The translations under genes were made by a program, and so were the position numbers. The notes beneath the pieces are model-generated. The model made no database searches. It had not been told where the DNA came from and saw only the letters and a program-made list of their open reading frames with translations. This document shows, one piece after another, positions 55,840-64,000 of a stretch of DNA of 64,000 nucleotides. Source of the DNA: RYN-111 sp046723735 (GTDB taxonomy: Bacteria > Actinomycetota > Actinomycetes > Mycobacteriales > SCTD01); the NCBI GenBank assembly GCA_046723735.1, contig JBKOVB010000113.1:1-64000 (forward strand), in the 5' to 3' direction. The stretch's first letter is position 1. Each line of letters opens with the position of its first letter.

Positions 55840-58761
55840 TCACTCCGACACGCGGGTCGCCAGCGCCGGCAGGATCTTCGCGGCCCGGCGGGCCGGTGCC
55901 AGGGTGGCCAGCAGCGATGCGCCCAGCGTTACGACCGCCATGACACCCACGGTCCCCCACATCACCGGGAAGCCGGTCTTGATGCCCGCGAACACGGAGC
56001 TCTTCTGGTAGATGAGCCAGGTCGTCAGCACGCCCAGCACCGAGCCGAGCACGATGCCTTCGAGGGCGACGAAGCCGCTCTCCACCAGGAACGACCGCTG
56101 GATGGTCGGGGCCCGGAAGCCCAGCGCCCGCAGGATCCCGATCGTGCGGCGCCGCTCCCGGACCGCGCGGACCATGACGACGCCCAGACCCGTGATGCCG
56201 ACCAGCAGCCCGAGGGCGAGGAAGCCCTCCATGAGCCGGAAGAACGCGAGGTTCGCGTCGAAGAGCCGGCGCACCGTGTCCGCCAGCGGCGTCGCCACGA
56301 GGCTGTGCTGCAGGTACCCGGCCTGCAGCTGCGCGCCGAACGCCTTCGGGCTCACGCCGGCCCGCGTGCTGACGAGCGCGCTCGCCACCCGCGCCGACGG
56401 GCCGAACTGCTGCTCCACCGCCGCCGCGCTCGTCACGAGCGGGAAGGACGTCGGGCTGAGCGGTGAGTAGAAGGCCTGCGCGTTGCTGAGGATCCCGGCG
56501 ATGGTCTTGCGCGAGGACAGCCCGGTGCGCATGTCGGTGACCGTGAAGGTGTCGCCGGGCTTGAAGAACTCGGCGCCTGGGCCCCCGGTGGAGCCGTAGA
56601 ACGCGTCGACCGCGACGTAGTCCATGTGAGTGGCGATGGCCTGCCACACCTGGCGGTCGGTGGTGAGGCTCGACAGCCGCTTCTGGAACCGCATGGTCGC
56701 CATGCGATCCGGCGGCACGCCCACGACGAGGGTGTCGAGGGGCTCCGCGGTCCGACGCCCGGGGTCGCTGGCTCGGGCCGCCACGGAGGTCAACGGGGCG
56801 ATGCCACTCACGTCGCCGCCGTACCGGCTCTGCAGGAGCGTGCTCACCGGGCTGTCGTCGCGCAGATCACCGTTGAAGTCCAGGCGTACGTCGTAGCCCG
56901 CGGTGGCCCTGGCGATCTGCCAGTCGACGCTCTTGGTCAGCACTCCGCTGATCTCCGTGAGCAGCACCAGGACGAGCACGACGATCGTGTACATGATCAG
57001 CGTGGAGCCGGTGCGGAACCGCTTGGCGAGCGGGTACGCCAGGCCGAGCCGACCGGCGAGACCGGCCTCGGTCGGGCGCTCCACCCACCGCCGTACCGGC
57101 CGCAGCAGCACGTGCTGGTTCTGGCTGAGCAGGATCACCGCGGAGAACGCGACGAGCGTCCCGAGCACGATGTAGACGGCCATCGAGGGCGTGTCGTAGA
57201 GCCGCGGCCGCAGCACGTTCGCGAGCAGCGTCCAGGCGAGCACGCCTGTGGAGGCCGCGGTGTACGCCGCGCGCCGGCCCCAGTACCTCGTGAGCAGCGG
57301 CGTCAGGCACAGCACCGCCAGCGACGGCAGCAGGAACACCCACAGCCCAGCACTGGAGACGACCGCGGGGACCGACAGCAGCCCGAGCAGCACCGCGGCG
57401 GTGGTGGACAGGCGAAGCGTCCGGCGCCGGGCGCGGGCCGCCGGCTCGACCTCGAGGTCCCGGATCGCCGCGATGATGTTGAAGCGGCTGATCCTCACGC
57501 TCGTGACCAGCACCGTCAGCAGCGAGATGACCAGCCCCATCGCGAAGCCGTTCACCAGGCTGGTGCGGGTGACCGCGAAGGTGACGTCCAGGCCGCTCGC
57601 GTCGACCGAGTACGAGTCGAAGATGCTCGCGGCGACCAGCGCCACCCCGCGCCCCACCAGCACGCCGAGACCCAGGCCCAGCACCCCGGCGACGACGGCG
57701 TAGACGCTGCCCTCCAGGGCGAACGCGCCGACCAGCTCCGAGCGCTTCATCCCGGCCGCACGAAGCATGCCGAGCTGGCCCTTCCGCTCCTCGGCCAGCA
57801 TCACGAAGATGTTCACCAGCAGCAGCGCACCCGCGATGATCGCGAAGCTGCCGATCATGAGGAACAGCGCTCCGAGGGTGTCACCGGTCTTGTCGGCCGC
57901 GGTCAGCACCTCGTCCTTGGGCGTCTCCACCGCCGCGACCGAGCCCAGCGGTCCGAGCGCTTCGCGGATCTCACGGACCACAGTCGGCGTGAGGTCGCGC
58001 CCCTCCACCACGCCTCCGCGGTTGGACACCCAGGTGACCAGCCGGGTCTCGGGCGCAGCGGCCGACAGCGTGCCGGCGGGCAGGAACGCGTTGCGGTTCT
58101 GGTTGGCGCCGAAACCCGTCCCGGCGAGCCCACGCTCGGGGACGACCCGGCTCACGACGTACGACGAGGGGTGACCCGCGAGGTAGACCGTGACGCGGTC
58201 GCCGGCCCCCACCTCGAGAGACCGGGCCAGCGGCGCGTTGACGACGACGTGGCCGGGAGCGGGGGCCCGGCCGTCGAGCCCGGAGGGTCCGCCCTCGGCA
58301 CCGAACTGCGCGGCCTGCGTGAAGTCCAGGTCCCAGGCGAGCACGCGCGGCTCGGCCAACGCCTCGCCGCTGGTCCGGCTGAGCGCCGCCGCCTGCTGGA
58401 CGCGGGCGGTCAGCACGCCGTCGACGTCACGTGTGGCGTTCAGGTCGTCCCGGATCCGCTGGGCCACCTGCAGCCCGGCCGGACCGGACGAGGTCATGAC
58501 CCGTTCGTCGACGGGTCCGAGGGTGCGGAAGGCGCCCTGGCGCACCGAGAAGCCCAGCGTGTCGCCCACGACGAGGGCGCCGACGATGATCGCCGTGCCG
58601 AGCATCGAGCCGGCCACGACGAGCAACGCCTCAGTACGGCGGCGGGTGATCTGCCTCAGCGCCAGGCGACGGAGCACGCTCTGCCGCACCACGCCGACGA
58701 GGAGCACGACGAGCGCGATCCCGAGGAGGACCAGGAGCGGAGCGGTGAGGCCGGGATACAT
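55840..58761 (-). CDS. ABC transporter permease with two FtsX-like domains
   Basis: A 973-residue permease starting MYPGLTAPLLVLLGIALVVLLVGVV. An extra N-terminal helix precedes the first MacB-type permease (RRRTEALLVVAGSMLGTAIIVGALVVGDTLG). A first FtsX domain is at about 290-420 (FLMIGSFAIIAGALLLVNIFVMLAEERKGQLGMLRAAGMKRSELVGAFALEG), then central helices, and a second FtsX domain is near the C-terminus (GLLVGITGLGVVMVRAVRERRRTIGILRALGFRAPTIQRSFLVES). Its ATPase lies upstream (58768-59481), six bases away. It is a second MacB-like exporter in this window; the two pairs are not near copies. Substrate unknown. Confidence 0.92.
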   Translation of the reverse strand: MYPGLTAPLLVLLGIALVVLLVGVVRQSVLRRLALRQITRRRTEALLVVAGSMLGTAIIVGALVVGDTLGFSVRQGAFRTLGPVDERVMTSSGPAGLQVAQRIRDDLNATRDVDGVLTARVQQAAALSRTSGEALAEPRVLAWDLDFTQAAQFGAEGGPSGLDGRAPAPGHVVVNAPLARSLEVGAGDRVTVYLAGHPSSYVVSRVVPERGLAGTGFGANQNRNAFLPAGTLSAAAPETRLVTWVSNRGGVVEGRDLTPTVVREIREALGPLGSVAAVETPKDEVLTAADKTGDTLGALFLMIGSFAIIAGALLLVNIFVMLAEERKGQLGMLRAAGMKRSELVGAFALEGSVYAVVAGVLGLGLGVLVGRGVALVAASIFDSYSVDASGLDVTFAVTRTSLVNGFAMGLVISLLTVLVTSVRISRFNIIAAIRDLEVEPAARARRRTLRLSTTAAVLLGLLSVPAVVSSAGLWVFLLPSLAVLCLTPLLTRYWGRRAAYTAASTGVLAWTLLANVLRPRLYDTPSMAVYIVLGTLVAFSAVILLSQNQHVLLRPVRRWVERPTEAGLAGRLGLAYPLAKRFRTGSTLIMYTIVVLVLVLLTEISGVLTKSVDWQIARATAGYDVRLDFNGDLRDDSPVSTLLQSRYGGDVSGIAPLTSVAARASDPGRRTAEPLDTLVVGVPPDRMATMRFQKRLSSLTTDRQVWQAIATHMDYVAVDAFYGSTGGPGAEFFKPGDTFTVTDMRTGLSSRKTIAGILSNAQAFYSPLSPTSFPLVTSAAAVEQQFGPSARVASALVSTRAGVSPKAFGAQLQAGYLQHSLVATPLADTVRRLFDANLAFFRLMEGFLALGLLVGITGLGVVMVRAVRERRRTIGILRALGFRAPTIQRSFLVESGFVALEGIVLGSVLGVLTTWLIYQKSSVFAGIKTGFPVMWGTVGVMAVVTLGASLLATLAPARRAAKILPALATRVSE

Positions 58762-58767
58762 GGCGGC

Positions 58768-59481
58768 TCACCCCACAGGCTCCGGGACGCGCAGGACGTT
58801 CTCCACGAGCTCGCCGTCGCGCATCCTCACCAGCCGGCCGGCGCGCGCCCCGATGCCCGGGTCGTGGGTGACCAGCACGATCGTCTGGCCCTCCTCGGCG
58901 TTGAGCTCGCACAGCAGGTCCATGATCTGCTCGGCCATCCGGGAGTCGAGGTTGCCGGTGGGCTCGTCGGCCCAGACGATGGCCGGCTTGCCGACGAGGG
59001 CGCGCGCGACGGTCACGCGCTGCTGCTCGCCGCCGGACAGCTCGTTGGGGCGGTGCTGTGTCCGGTGGCCGAGCCCGACCCGCTGCAGCATCGCCTCGGC
59101 CCGGGCCCGCGCCTCGGCGAGCGGTACACCCGTGAGCAGCAGCGGGAGCTCCACGTTCTCGGTCGCCGAGAAGACGGGGATGAGGTTGAAGGCCTGGAAG
59201 ATGAAGCCCATCGCACGAGCACGGTGCTCGGTCCGCTTCGCGTCCGACATCGCGAACAGGTCGTTGCCCTGCACGATGACGGTGCCCTCGTCGATGTCGT
59301 CGAGCCCGGACAGGCAGTTGAGCAGGGTCGTCTTGCCGGAGCCGGAGGCTCCCATCACGGCAACGAGTTCACCCGCGTCGACCCGCAAGGTCAGCCCCTT
59401 GAGCGCCTCCACCTCGACGCTCCCGGTGCGGTACACCTTCCGCACACCGGTCGCCTGCAGCAGCGCGTCCGTAGTGGCCAT
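58768..59481 (-). CDS. ABC transporter ATP-binding protein, MacB/LolD type
   Basis: A 237-residue ATPase from ATG 59481. Walker A is GASGSGKTT, the Q-loop region is AMGFIFQAFNLIPVFSATEN, the signature is LSGGEQQRVTVARAL and Walker B is IVWADEPTGNLDSR, with VTHDPG as the switch. It drives the 973-residue permease next to it. It belongs to the same group as the ATPase at 26828 but differs clearly in sequence. Confidence 0.93.
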   Translation of the reverse strand: MATTDALLQATGVRKVYRTGSVEVEALKGLTLRVDAGELVAVMGASGSGKTTLLNCLSGLDDIDEGTVIVQGNDLFAMSDAKRTEHRARAMGFIFQAFNLIPVFSATENVELPLLLTGVPLAEARARAEAMLQRVGLGHRTQHRPNELSGGEQQRVTVARALVGKPAIVWADEPTGNLDSRMAEQIMDLLCELNAEEGQTIVLVTHDPGIGARAGRLVRMRDGELVENVLRVPEPVG

Positions 59482-59556
59482 ACCTTCACCATCCCACGCC
59501 GCAGGCGCCGCCGTGCAGGAGACAGACGTCCACCTGAGGGGGGACCTAGGTCATCC

Positions 59557-59982
59557 CTAGCCGGTCTTGGCGTCGATGCTCGCGACGTGCTCCTCGGTAC
59601 GGCGCAGCAGCGTCTCGAGCTCGCGGCTCACCGCCAGGAGCTGCATGGTGAGCGACCGCAGCTCGGCGACCGACGCCGCGGTGCTGTGGACGTCTGTCGC
59701 CGCGCCGCGCGTGGTGGCCAGCAGGGACTGCGCGGCGGAGAGCAGCTGCGCCACCTGGGTCTCGTTGCGCTGCAAGCTGTCACGCGTGGTGGTCGCGATC
59801 GCGAGCTGGTCGCGCAGCACCCTCAGCTGCTCCTCCGCGGTGGCCAGCTGCTTGGACAGCAACGCCTGCTGGTCGTTGACGTCGTTGCGGACCTGGCGCA
59901 GCGGCACGAGGGCCGCCGACGCCAGGCCGAGCAGGAGCAGCACCGCGATGCTGATCGCCAGGGCGCGCGTGGCTCGGGTCAC
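59557..59982 (-). CDS. Membrane-anchored coiled-coil protein of unknown function
   Basis: A 141-residue protein with an N-terminal membrane helix (RALAISIAVLLLLGLASAALVPL, about 6-28), followed by a long helix-rich segment with heptad-like Leu spacing (QQALLSKQLATAEEQLRVLRDQLAIATTTRDSLQRNETQVAQLLSAAQSLLATT). The C-terminus is LRSLTMQLLAVSRELETLLRRTEEHVASIDAKTG. No known domain. It is upstream of the ABC operon on the same strand, so it may be an accessory protein. The 75-base gap has no evident terminator. Confidence 0.65.
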   Translation of the reverse strand: MTRATRALAISIAVLLLLGLASAALVPLRQVRNDVNDQQALLSKQLATAEEQLRVLRDQLAIATTTRDSLQRNETQVAQLLSAAQSLLATTRGAATDVHSTAASVAELRSLTMQLLAVSRELETLLRRTEEHVASIDAKTG

Positions 59983-60020
59983 GCACCCTCTCTACCCGGA
60001 ATGTCCGGCGGTGACCAGAC

Positions 60021-61007
60021 CTACGGCGCCGGGTGGAACGCAGAGGGGCCGATGGCCAGCAACGAGCCGGGCCCTCCCGCGAGGTTCGCGCTTCCGGCGT
60101 ACAGCACACCCCTGCCCCAGTCGAGGCCCGTCGGACCGGGCACGTCGGCCACCGAGACTGCGCCACCGCTGAGCCGGAACACGGTGTTCGCGAACAACGA
60201 GGCGGCGAAGATGGTGCCGTCGCCGGCAACCGCGACACCGGTCAGCGGCGGGAAGCCGCGGTGGGTCTCGACGATCGCACCGGTGGTGGCGTTGACCTTC
60301 CAGATGAAGCCCTCCACCTCGGCGCCGAGGCCGGACACGTAAAGGAACCCGTCCGGGCCGAGCGCGATCTCGGTCGGGACCGGGTCGCAGCCGCCGTTGG
60401 GCACGCCGTTGTTGGTGGCCGTGGCGCACTCGCCCGCGAAGCTGACCGGGAAGACGGTGAGCGTGCGCATCGCGCCGTTGGAGCGGATCTCCACGATGTC
60501 GTTGCCGGCCGCGTCACCGACCAGCACCCGGCCGGGCAGCGCGAGCACGGAGTACGGGTTGGAGATGGCGTCCTCGGTGTTCTGCGGCTGGCCGTCCGGG
60601 TTGTGCGCAAGCTCGTAGGCGAGCATGTTCGCGACCTGCTTGCTCGGTCCGCCGGGCGTGACCCGGCGCAGGGTCGTGGAGGTCGCCGCGAACGGGTCAG
60701 CTCCCTCGCTGAACGTGTAGTAGATCTGCTGGCCCTTGACCTCGACGCCAGGCGTGAAGCCCTGGTGCTGCACGACGGTCGTGACACTGCCCGTCCTGGT
60801 GTTGACGCGGTCGATCGCGCCGGCGAACGCGTCAGCCACGATCACGTCCCCGTTGGGTGCCACGGCGACGTGCAGCGGGCCGGCGAACCCCGTCGCGATG
60901 GTGCGGATGCCTTCCTGGGCGGACGCGGTGACGGCCGGTACGGCGAGTGCTGCGACCAGCCCGGTCGTGGACGCGGCCACGACGGCTGCCCGGGTGAAGC
61001 TCTTCAC
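60021..61007 (-). CDS. Secreted beta-propeller protein, ScyD/ScyE type
   Basis: A 328-residue exported protein from GTG 61007, with GGGG ahead. The signal peptide (FTRAAVVAASTTGLVAALAVPAVTASAQ) is followed by repeated blades: FAGPLHVAVAPNGDVIVADAFAGAIDRVN, SNPYSVLALPGRVLVGDAAGNDIVEI, PTEIALGPDGFLYVSGLGAEVEGFIWKVN and PLTGVAVAGDGTIFAASLFANTVFRL. These NHL- or SMP-like blades, and the match to ScyD/ScyE family proteins, suggest ligand binding or a lactonase-like fold. Substrate unknown. Divergent from the DHFR-like gene. Confidence 0.83.
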   Translation of the reverse strand: MKSFTRAAVVAASTTGLVAALAVPAVTASAQEGIRTIATGFAGPLHVAVAPNGDVIVADAFAGAIDRVNTRTGSVTTVVQHQGFTPGVEVKGQQIYYTFSEGADPFAATSTTLRRVTPGGPSKQVANMLAYELAHNPDGQPQNTEDAISNPYSVLALPGRVLVGDAAGNDIVEIRSNGAMRTLTVFPVSFAGECATATNNGVPNGGCDPVPTEIALGPDGFLYVSGLGAEVEGFIWKVNATTGAIVETHRGFPPLTGVAVAGDGTIFAASLFANTVFRLSGGAVSVADVPGPTGLDWGRGVLYAGSANLAGGPGSLLAIGPSAFHPAP

Positions 61008-61135
61008 GGTGCCCCCTTTCGGCCCCGGCCCCCTTGCCGACGCCCGTGCTGGGGAGGCTGCCGTAGGAATCACGGGGTAGGAAGGGAAGTGACGGGACAG
61101 GACCCGTGCGGTCACGCAACGTAAGAGGAGGCCCG

Positions 61136-61702
61136 ATGAGGCGTCTCGTGCACTTCGCGTCCGTCTCCGTCGACGGGTTCATGGCAGGTCCGCACGGCGA
61201 GCTGGACTGGTCGCTCGTCGACGAGGAGGTGCACCTGCACTTCAACGAGGTGCTCGCGAAGATGGGGGCGTTCCTCGAAGGCCGGGTGACCTACGAGCTC
61301 ATGGCGGACTTCTGGCCGACCGCCGACCGCAACCCGGCGAGCACCCCCGCGATGCTGGAGTTCGCCGCCATCTGGCGTGACATGCCGAAGATCGTCTACT
61401 CCCGCACGCTGGAGCGCGCGGAGTGGGCCACCACGATCCTGCGGGAGGTGGTGCCGGACGAGGTGCGCGCGCTCAAAGCCGAGCCCGGTGGCGACCTGGT
61501 GCTCGGCAGCGCCGACCTGGCCGCGACCTTCCTGCAGCACGACCTGGTCGACGAGCTCCGCTACTACGTGCACCCGGTCGTGCTCGGCCAGGGCAAACGC
61601 CTGCTCGGGCCGCGCGACGAGCGCCTTCCCCTGCGGCTGCTGGAATCCCGCACCTTCACGAGTGGCGTCGTCCTGCTGCACTACGAGCGCGTGCGGGACT
61701 GA
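61136..61702 (+). CDS. Dihydrofolate-reductase-family (RibD C-terminal-like) protein
   Basis: A 188-residue protein from ATG 61136 with GGAGG just upstream. It begins RRLVHFASVSVDGFMAGPHGELDWSLVDEEVHLHF, typical of the YwjB/YyaP group of DHFR-fold proteins. The C-terminal DLVLGSADLAATFLQHDLVDELRYYVHPVVLGQGKRLLGPRDERLPLRLLESRTFTSGVVLLHYERV also matches. These use NADPH in unknown reductions and do not replace FolA. It is divergent from the ScyD-like gene and convergent with the frameshifted cupin gene. Confidence 0.88.
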   Translation: MRRLVHFASVSVDGFMAGPHGELDWSLVDEEVHLHFNEVLAKMGAFLEGRVTYELMADFWPTADRNPASTPAMLEFAAIWRDMPKIVYSRTLERAEWATTILREVVPDEVRALKAEPGGDLVLGSADLAATFLQHDLVDELRYYVHPVVLGQGKRLLGPRDERLPLRLLESRTFTSGVVLLHYERVRD

Positions 61703-61713
61703 GCAGCGCGCGC

Positions 61714-62207
61714 TCAGGGCGCGCCGAGCACGGGCGGGCGCGGGTGACCGGCCGCCTCGGCGAAAGCCAGGTAGGTCTCCAGGACCAGCGTGGCGTCCAC
61801 GACGAGCTCGACCCTGCCGTCGGCGGCGAGGTTGAGGTTCGCCCCGTGCACCACGAACCACACCAGCGTCGGCTCGGCGTTGGTCTCGGGCACCGTCAGC
61901 GTGTGCAGCGACCCGGCCGGCTCGAACAGGTACGACCCGGCGCGGTTCACCTCGTGGGGGTACTGGCGTAGAACCAGCTGCCCTGCTCCGTGAACGCGTA
62001 CACCGGTCCCGTGTGGCGATGCGTCTGCACGACCGTGCCCGGCGCGAAGCGGTTGCGGATGATCCAGATGCCCTCATCCAGGTCGACCTGCAGCACCTTG
62101 AGCTCGATGCCGTCCCCGAGGCCGACCCAGGGCAGGTCGTCGTCGGTGCGCAGCTGGGCAGGAGGTTGGACGAGTGCGGTCATGCCCGAAGTGTCGCCTT
62201 CCGACAT
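61714..62207 (-). pseudogene. Frameshifted cupin-domain gene (2,4'-dihydroxyacetophenone dioxygenase-like)
   Basis: Two adjacent minus-strand frames together give one cupin protein. The first (62207 to about 61950) carries PWVGLGDGIELKVLQVDLDEGIWIIRNRFAPGTVVQTHRHTGPVYAFTEQGSWFY, with the His pair of the metal site. It then ends in a wrong-frame STPTR stop. The second continues with NRAGSYLFEPAGSLHTLTVPETNAEPTLVWFVVHGANLNLAADGRVELVVDA. Reading QYPHEVNRAGSYL across the joint restores the family sequence, so one base seems lost (or two gained) near 61960. The start may be 62207 or 62183. It might be a true pseudogene or a sequence error. Confidence 0.75.
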
Positions 62208-62216
62208 ACCGCTGCG

Positions 62217-63674
62217 CTACCGGTCGGTGAAGACCTTCTTGTGCGGGTCCCACGGGCTCATGCCCTGGCCGCGCTCGATGATCCGCACCGACTCGCCGGT
62301 GACCTGGATGTACGCGTAGCCCGCGTTGTCGCGCTCGTTGCTCTCGAGCACGTGGTTCTTGATGTCGACGACCGACCGCACGACGTACAGCCCGTCTCCG
62401 TCGCCGGCGAACTCGACGTACTGACCAGGGCGTTGCCAGCGGTAGACGTCGCCCCACCCGACGCTCAGGCCGAACGTGGAGACGCCGACCGAGCGCGCGG
62501 TGGTCGCGCCCTCGACGTACTGGCCCTCCTCCTGGCTGAAGGTGAACCAGTCGGCGAACAGCTGGTCCGCCGGGCTGAAGCCCGCCTTCGTGCCGCGGCC
62601 GGCGGGGGTGAGCCGGTGGCCCGGGCCGACCCGCCAGATCGTGTAGTCGAGGATGTCCTGGTAGTGGTAGTGCGCGTGCGTCTTGTGGAACAGGAAGCCG
62701 CCCGCCGGACGTGACGTGATGGACCCGTCGCTCCAGTGCAGGTACTGCGTGACCGGTCCCTCCTCCAGCAGCCCGAGCTCGTGCTCGTAGGGCACGTACC
62801 CGAGGTCCATCGGCCCGGTGCCCGCGTTGCGCGGCCCGGTCGTGAACCGCAGGCACCGCTTCGCGCCCTCCTCCGCCGCCTCGTCGGCCGCGCACGACAG
62901 CGGGTGGTAGCCCAGCACGTCCAGCGGCGGGTTGACGGTGTCCGGCGGGTAGAGGCCGTTGAGCGGGTTGGCCGGCGCGACGAACCCGAACTCGTACGGC
63001 GGCGTGGCCTGCAGGTTCGGCAGCAGCAACGTCTTCTTCTTGTACGACGGCAGCGGGCCTTCTTCCTTGGCGCGCAGCCGAAACCGGGCGTAGGCGGCGT
63101 CGCGCGGGACGACCCGCACCGTGTAGGTGCCCGCCGCAGGCATGGCAACGAACGCCTCGATGTCGAAGCGGTTGCTGTTGGTGGCCGAGCCGACGACGGT
63201 GCCCGCCGCGTCCTTCACCTCCACTGTGAACGACGACTCGCGCGAGGGGGTGTCGAGCCCCACCCGGAGCCGGTGCGCCTTGCCGGTCAGCTGCACGGTC
63301 CAGCTCCAGCACCGGGTGACCTGGCAGGCCTCGTCGGTGGGCAGCTGCGTCGTGACGACGTGCTGCTCGACGTACCCGCCCATCCAGAAGACCGCGTCGC
63401 CGACCCGCAGCCGCCCCACCAGCGCCCCGTCAGGGGTCGGGGTCTGCTCGCTCTCCGCCTTCCCCCAGTGCGACAGCGTGTCCGTGACGCTGTCGGCTGC
63501 CGTACGCCGGTCGAGCCGGTGCGTGTCGGCGAGCGCTGCGAAGCGAGGGCTGAGGCCGTGACCGTCCGCGGCGACGAGCGGGCCCGCTGGCAGGCGGGAG
63601 CCGCCTGCGGCGAGCGCGTGGCCGGCGACGAGCAGGGCGAGGGCGGAGCTGCCGAGAAGGAGGCGGGGGCGCAT
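62217..63674 (-). CDS. Secreted lysyl-oxidase-like protein
   Basis: A 485-residue exported protein from ATG 63674. The signal peptide is LLLGSSALALLVAGHALAAG. A beta-rich middle domain (about 70-200: TVQLTGKAHRLRVGLDTPSRESSFTVEVKDAAGTVVG) is a prepeptidase-like jelly-roll. The lysyl-oxidase-type domain follows, with the copper motif HKTHAHYHYQDILDYTIW at about residues 340-360 and GWGDVYRW, then HVLESNERDNAGYAYIQVTGE. The copper His residues are present; the tyrosylquinone cofactor cannot be judged. Lysyl oxidases deaminate lysine in proteins; bacterial members are poorly known. It lies ten bases from the frameshifted cupin gene. Confidence 0.85.
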   Translation of the reverse strand: MRPRLLLGSSALALLVAGHALAAGGSRLPAGPLVAADGHGLSPRFAALADTHRLDRRTAADSVTDTLSHWGKAESEQTPTPDGALVGRLRVGDAVFWMGGYVEQHVVTTQLPTDEACQVTRCWSWTVQLTGKAHRLRVGLDTPSRESSFTVEVKDAAGTVVGSATNSNRFDIEAFVAMPAAGTYTVRVVPRDAAYARFRLRAKEEGPLPSYKKKTLLLPNLQATPPYEFGFVAPANPLNGLYPPDTVNPPLDVLGYHPLSCAADEAAEEGAKRCLRFTTGPRNAGTGPMDLGYVPYEHELGLLEEGPVTQYLHWSDGSITSRPAGGFLFHKTHAHYHYQDILDYTIWRVGPGHRLTPAGRGTKAGFSPADQLFADWFTFSQEEGQYVEGATTARSVGVSTFGLSVGWGDVYRWQRPGQYVEFAGDGDGLYVVRSVVDIKNHVLESNERDNAGYAYIQVTGESVRIIERGQGMSPWDPHKKVFTDR

Positions 63675-63821
63675 GGCGGTCTGGTTCGCGCCGCCACCCG
63701 CGGTCCCTGGACAGGTTGTGTGAAACCTCGGGAACAGGTGTGTTTCCGGATGCTCACAGTGGTCCGGCCGTCGGAGTGCGGGGGACCATACGACCGTGAC
63801 CGCGCGGTGGGGCCGGCACCG

Positions 63822-64000
63822 GTGAGCCTGCACCTCCAGGACGCGGCGGAGCCGACGCCCGCCGTCGTGGCGGCAGGCTCGGACACGGGGTATCGCCTCA
63901 CCCAGCGCCTGCTGCGCGGGCCGCTGCGGCCGCTCGTCGGCGGGCAGTGCCTGGGCCAGGCGGCGGACGGACTGGCTCAGATCGCGTTCGCCCAGCTCGT
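63822..64000 (+). CDS. N-terminal part of a membrane transporter (MFS-like)
   Basis: A GTG at 63822 opens a frame that runs off the window. The 59 visible residues begin VSLHLQDAAEPTPAVVAAG and end PLRPLVGGQCLGQAADGLAQIAFAQLV. The last segment is the start of a first membrane helix, with GQAADGLAQIAFAQ typical of actinobacterial MFS-type transporters. The upstream space (63675-63821) is a shared divergent promoter with the lysyl-oxidase-like gene. The call is tentative. Confidence 0.5.
   Translation, partial: MSLHLQDAAEPTPAVVAAGSDTGYRLTQRLLRGPLRPLVGGQCLGQAADGLAQIAFAQL

Noticed and set aside
56626..60342. A plus-strand frame of over 1200 residues opposite the ABC exporter
   Set aside because: The composition is typical of the complement of GC-rich genes, whereas the minus-strand FtsX permease and ATPase have clear motifs.

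Overview
This window comes from a very GC-rich (above 70% by eye) actinobacterium. Supporting signs are GTG and TTG starts with AGGAGG-type ribosome sites, dense ATGA/TGATG overlaps between genes, a complete-looking mycofactocin locus, an F420-type luciferase-like oxidoreductase, a DesA3-like desaturase pair, a KstR-type operator and a fused BluB/CobT enzyme of the kind described in Propionibacterium. An aerobic relative of the Propionibacteriales (Nocardioides-like) is my best guess. No rRNA, tRNA, CRISPR array, phage or insertion sequence was recognised.

Layout. 1-2596: E1-alpha, E1-beta and the start of the lipoyl-bearing E2 of a 2-oxoacid (probably branched-chain) dehydrogenase, minus strand. 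2667-7046: a His/Pro-repeat exported protein, an SRPBCC protein, the BluB-CobT fusion (plus), and an ECF sigma factor with a membrane DUF4232 partner. 7369-11000: a minus-strand operon of small proteins (integral membrane protein, CoA-binding protein, ABM monooxygenase-like protein, DUF4234-like membrane protein, SnoaL-like protein, alpha/beta hydrolase). 11336-23625: the mycofactocin locus. mftR is divergent from a long minus-strand array: mftA, mftB, mftC, two OYE/FadH-type iron-sulfur flavoproteins, ETF-alpha, a FixC-like flavoprotein, a FixX-like ferredoxin, ETF-beta, mftE, a mycofactocin-type SDR and mftF. No mftD-like gene is visible. 23630-26726: a polysaccharide deacetylase lipoprotein, then a VOC protein and a KstD-like flavoprotein behind an exact KstR box. 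26828-34836: a MacB-like exporter, a HTTM pair, an SDR, a DAO-type oxidoreductase, an F420-type oxidoreductase and a SnoaL-like protein. 34842-43939: CocE-like hydrolase, AHSA1 proteins, amidohydrolase, TetR/serine-hydrolase pair, amino-acid-type binding lipoprotein, ArsR/AHSA1 pair and small proteins. 43936-47402: a PucR regulator divergent from a reductase/desaturase pair. 47515-54739: hydrolase, DUF2231, a drug-type ABC exporter, a YbhN-like protein, DUF2236 and an HsaA-like flavoprotein. 54834-64000: a collapsed glycosyltransferase remnant, a second MacB/FtsX exporter, secreted proteins, a frameshifted cupin gene, a lysyl-oxidase-like protein and the start of a membrane transporter.

How the genes work together. 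The heart of the window is a redox-cofactor system. A short peptide (MftA) is modified by MftB/MftC, trimmed by MftE and glycosylated by MftF. Lying inside the same array are all four parts of a FixABCX-like electron-transfer complex and two OYE-type reductases. This suggests that electrons collected on mycofactocin by cofactor-trapping dehydrogenases such as the SDR are passed to flavin and iron-sulfur carriers, and onward to quinone or a low-potential acceptor. The neighbouring KstR-type promoter and KstD-like enzyme, and a distant HsaA-like enzyme, point to steroid or sterol-like catabolism nearby.

Three large nested inverted repeats (17479-17540, 32344-32428, 55213-55308) sit between genes and look like a structured repeat class or strong RNA hairpins. 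Starts were chosen from ribosome sites, overlaps and family N-termini. All functional calls are from reading motifs, with no database search.
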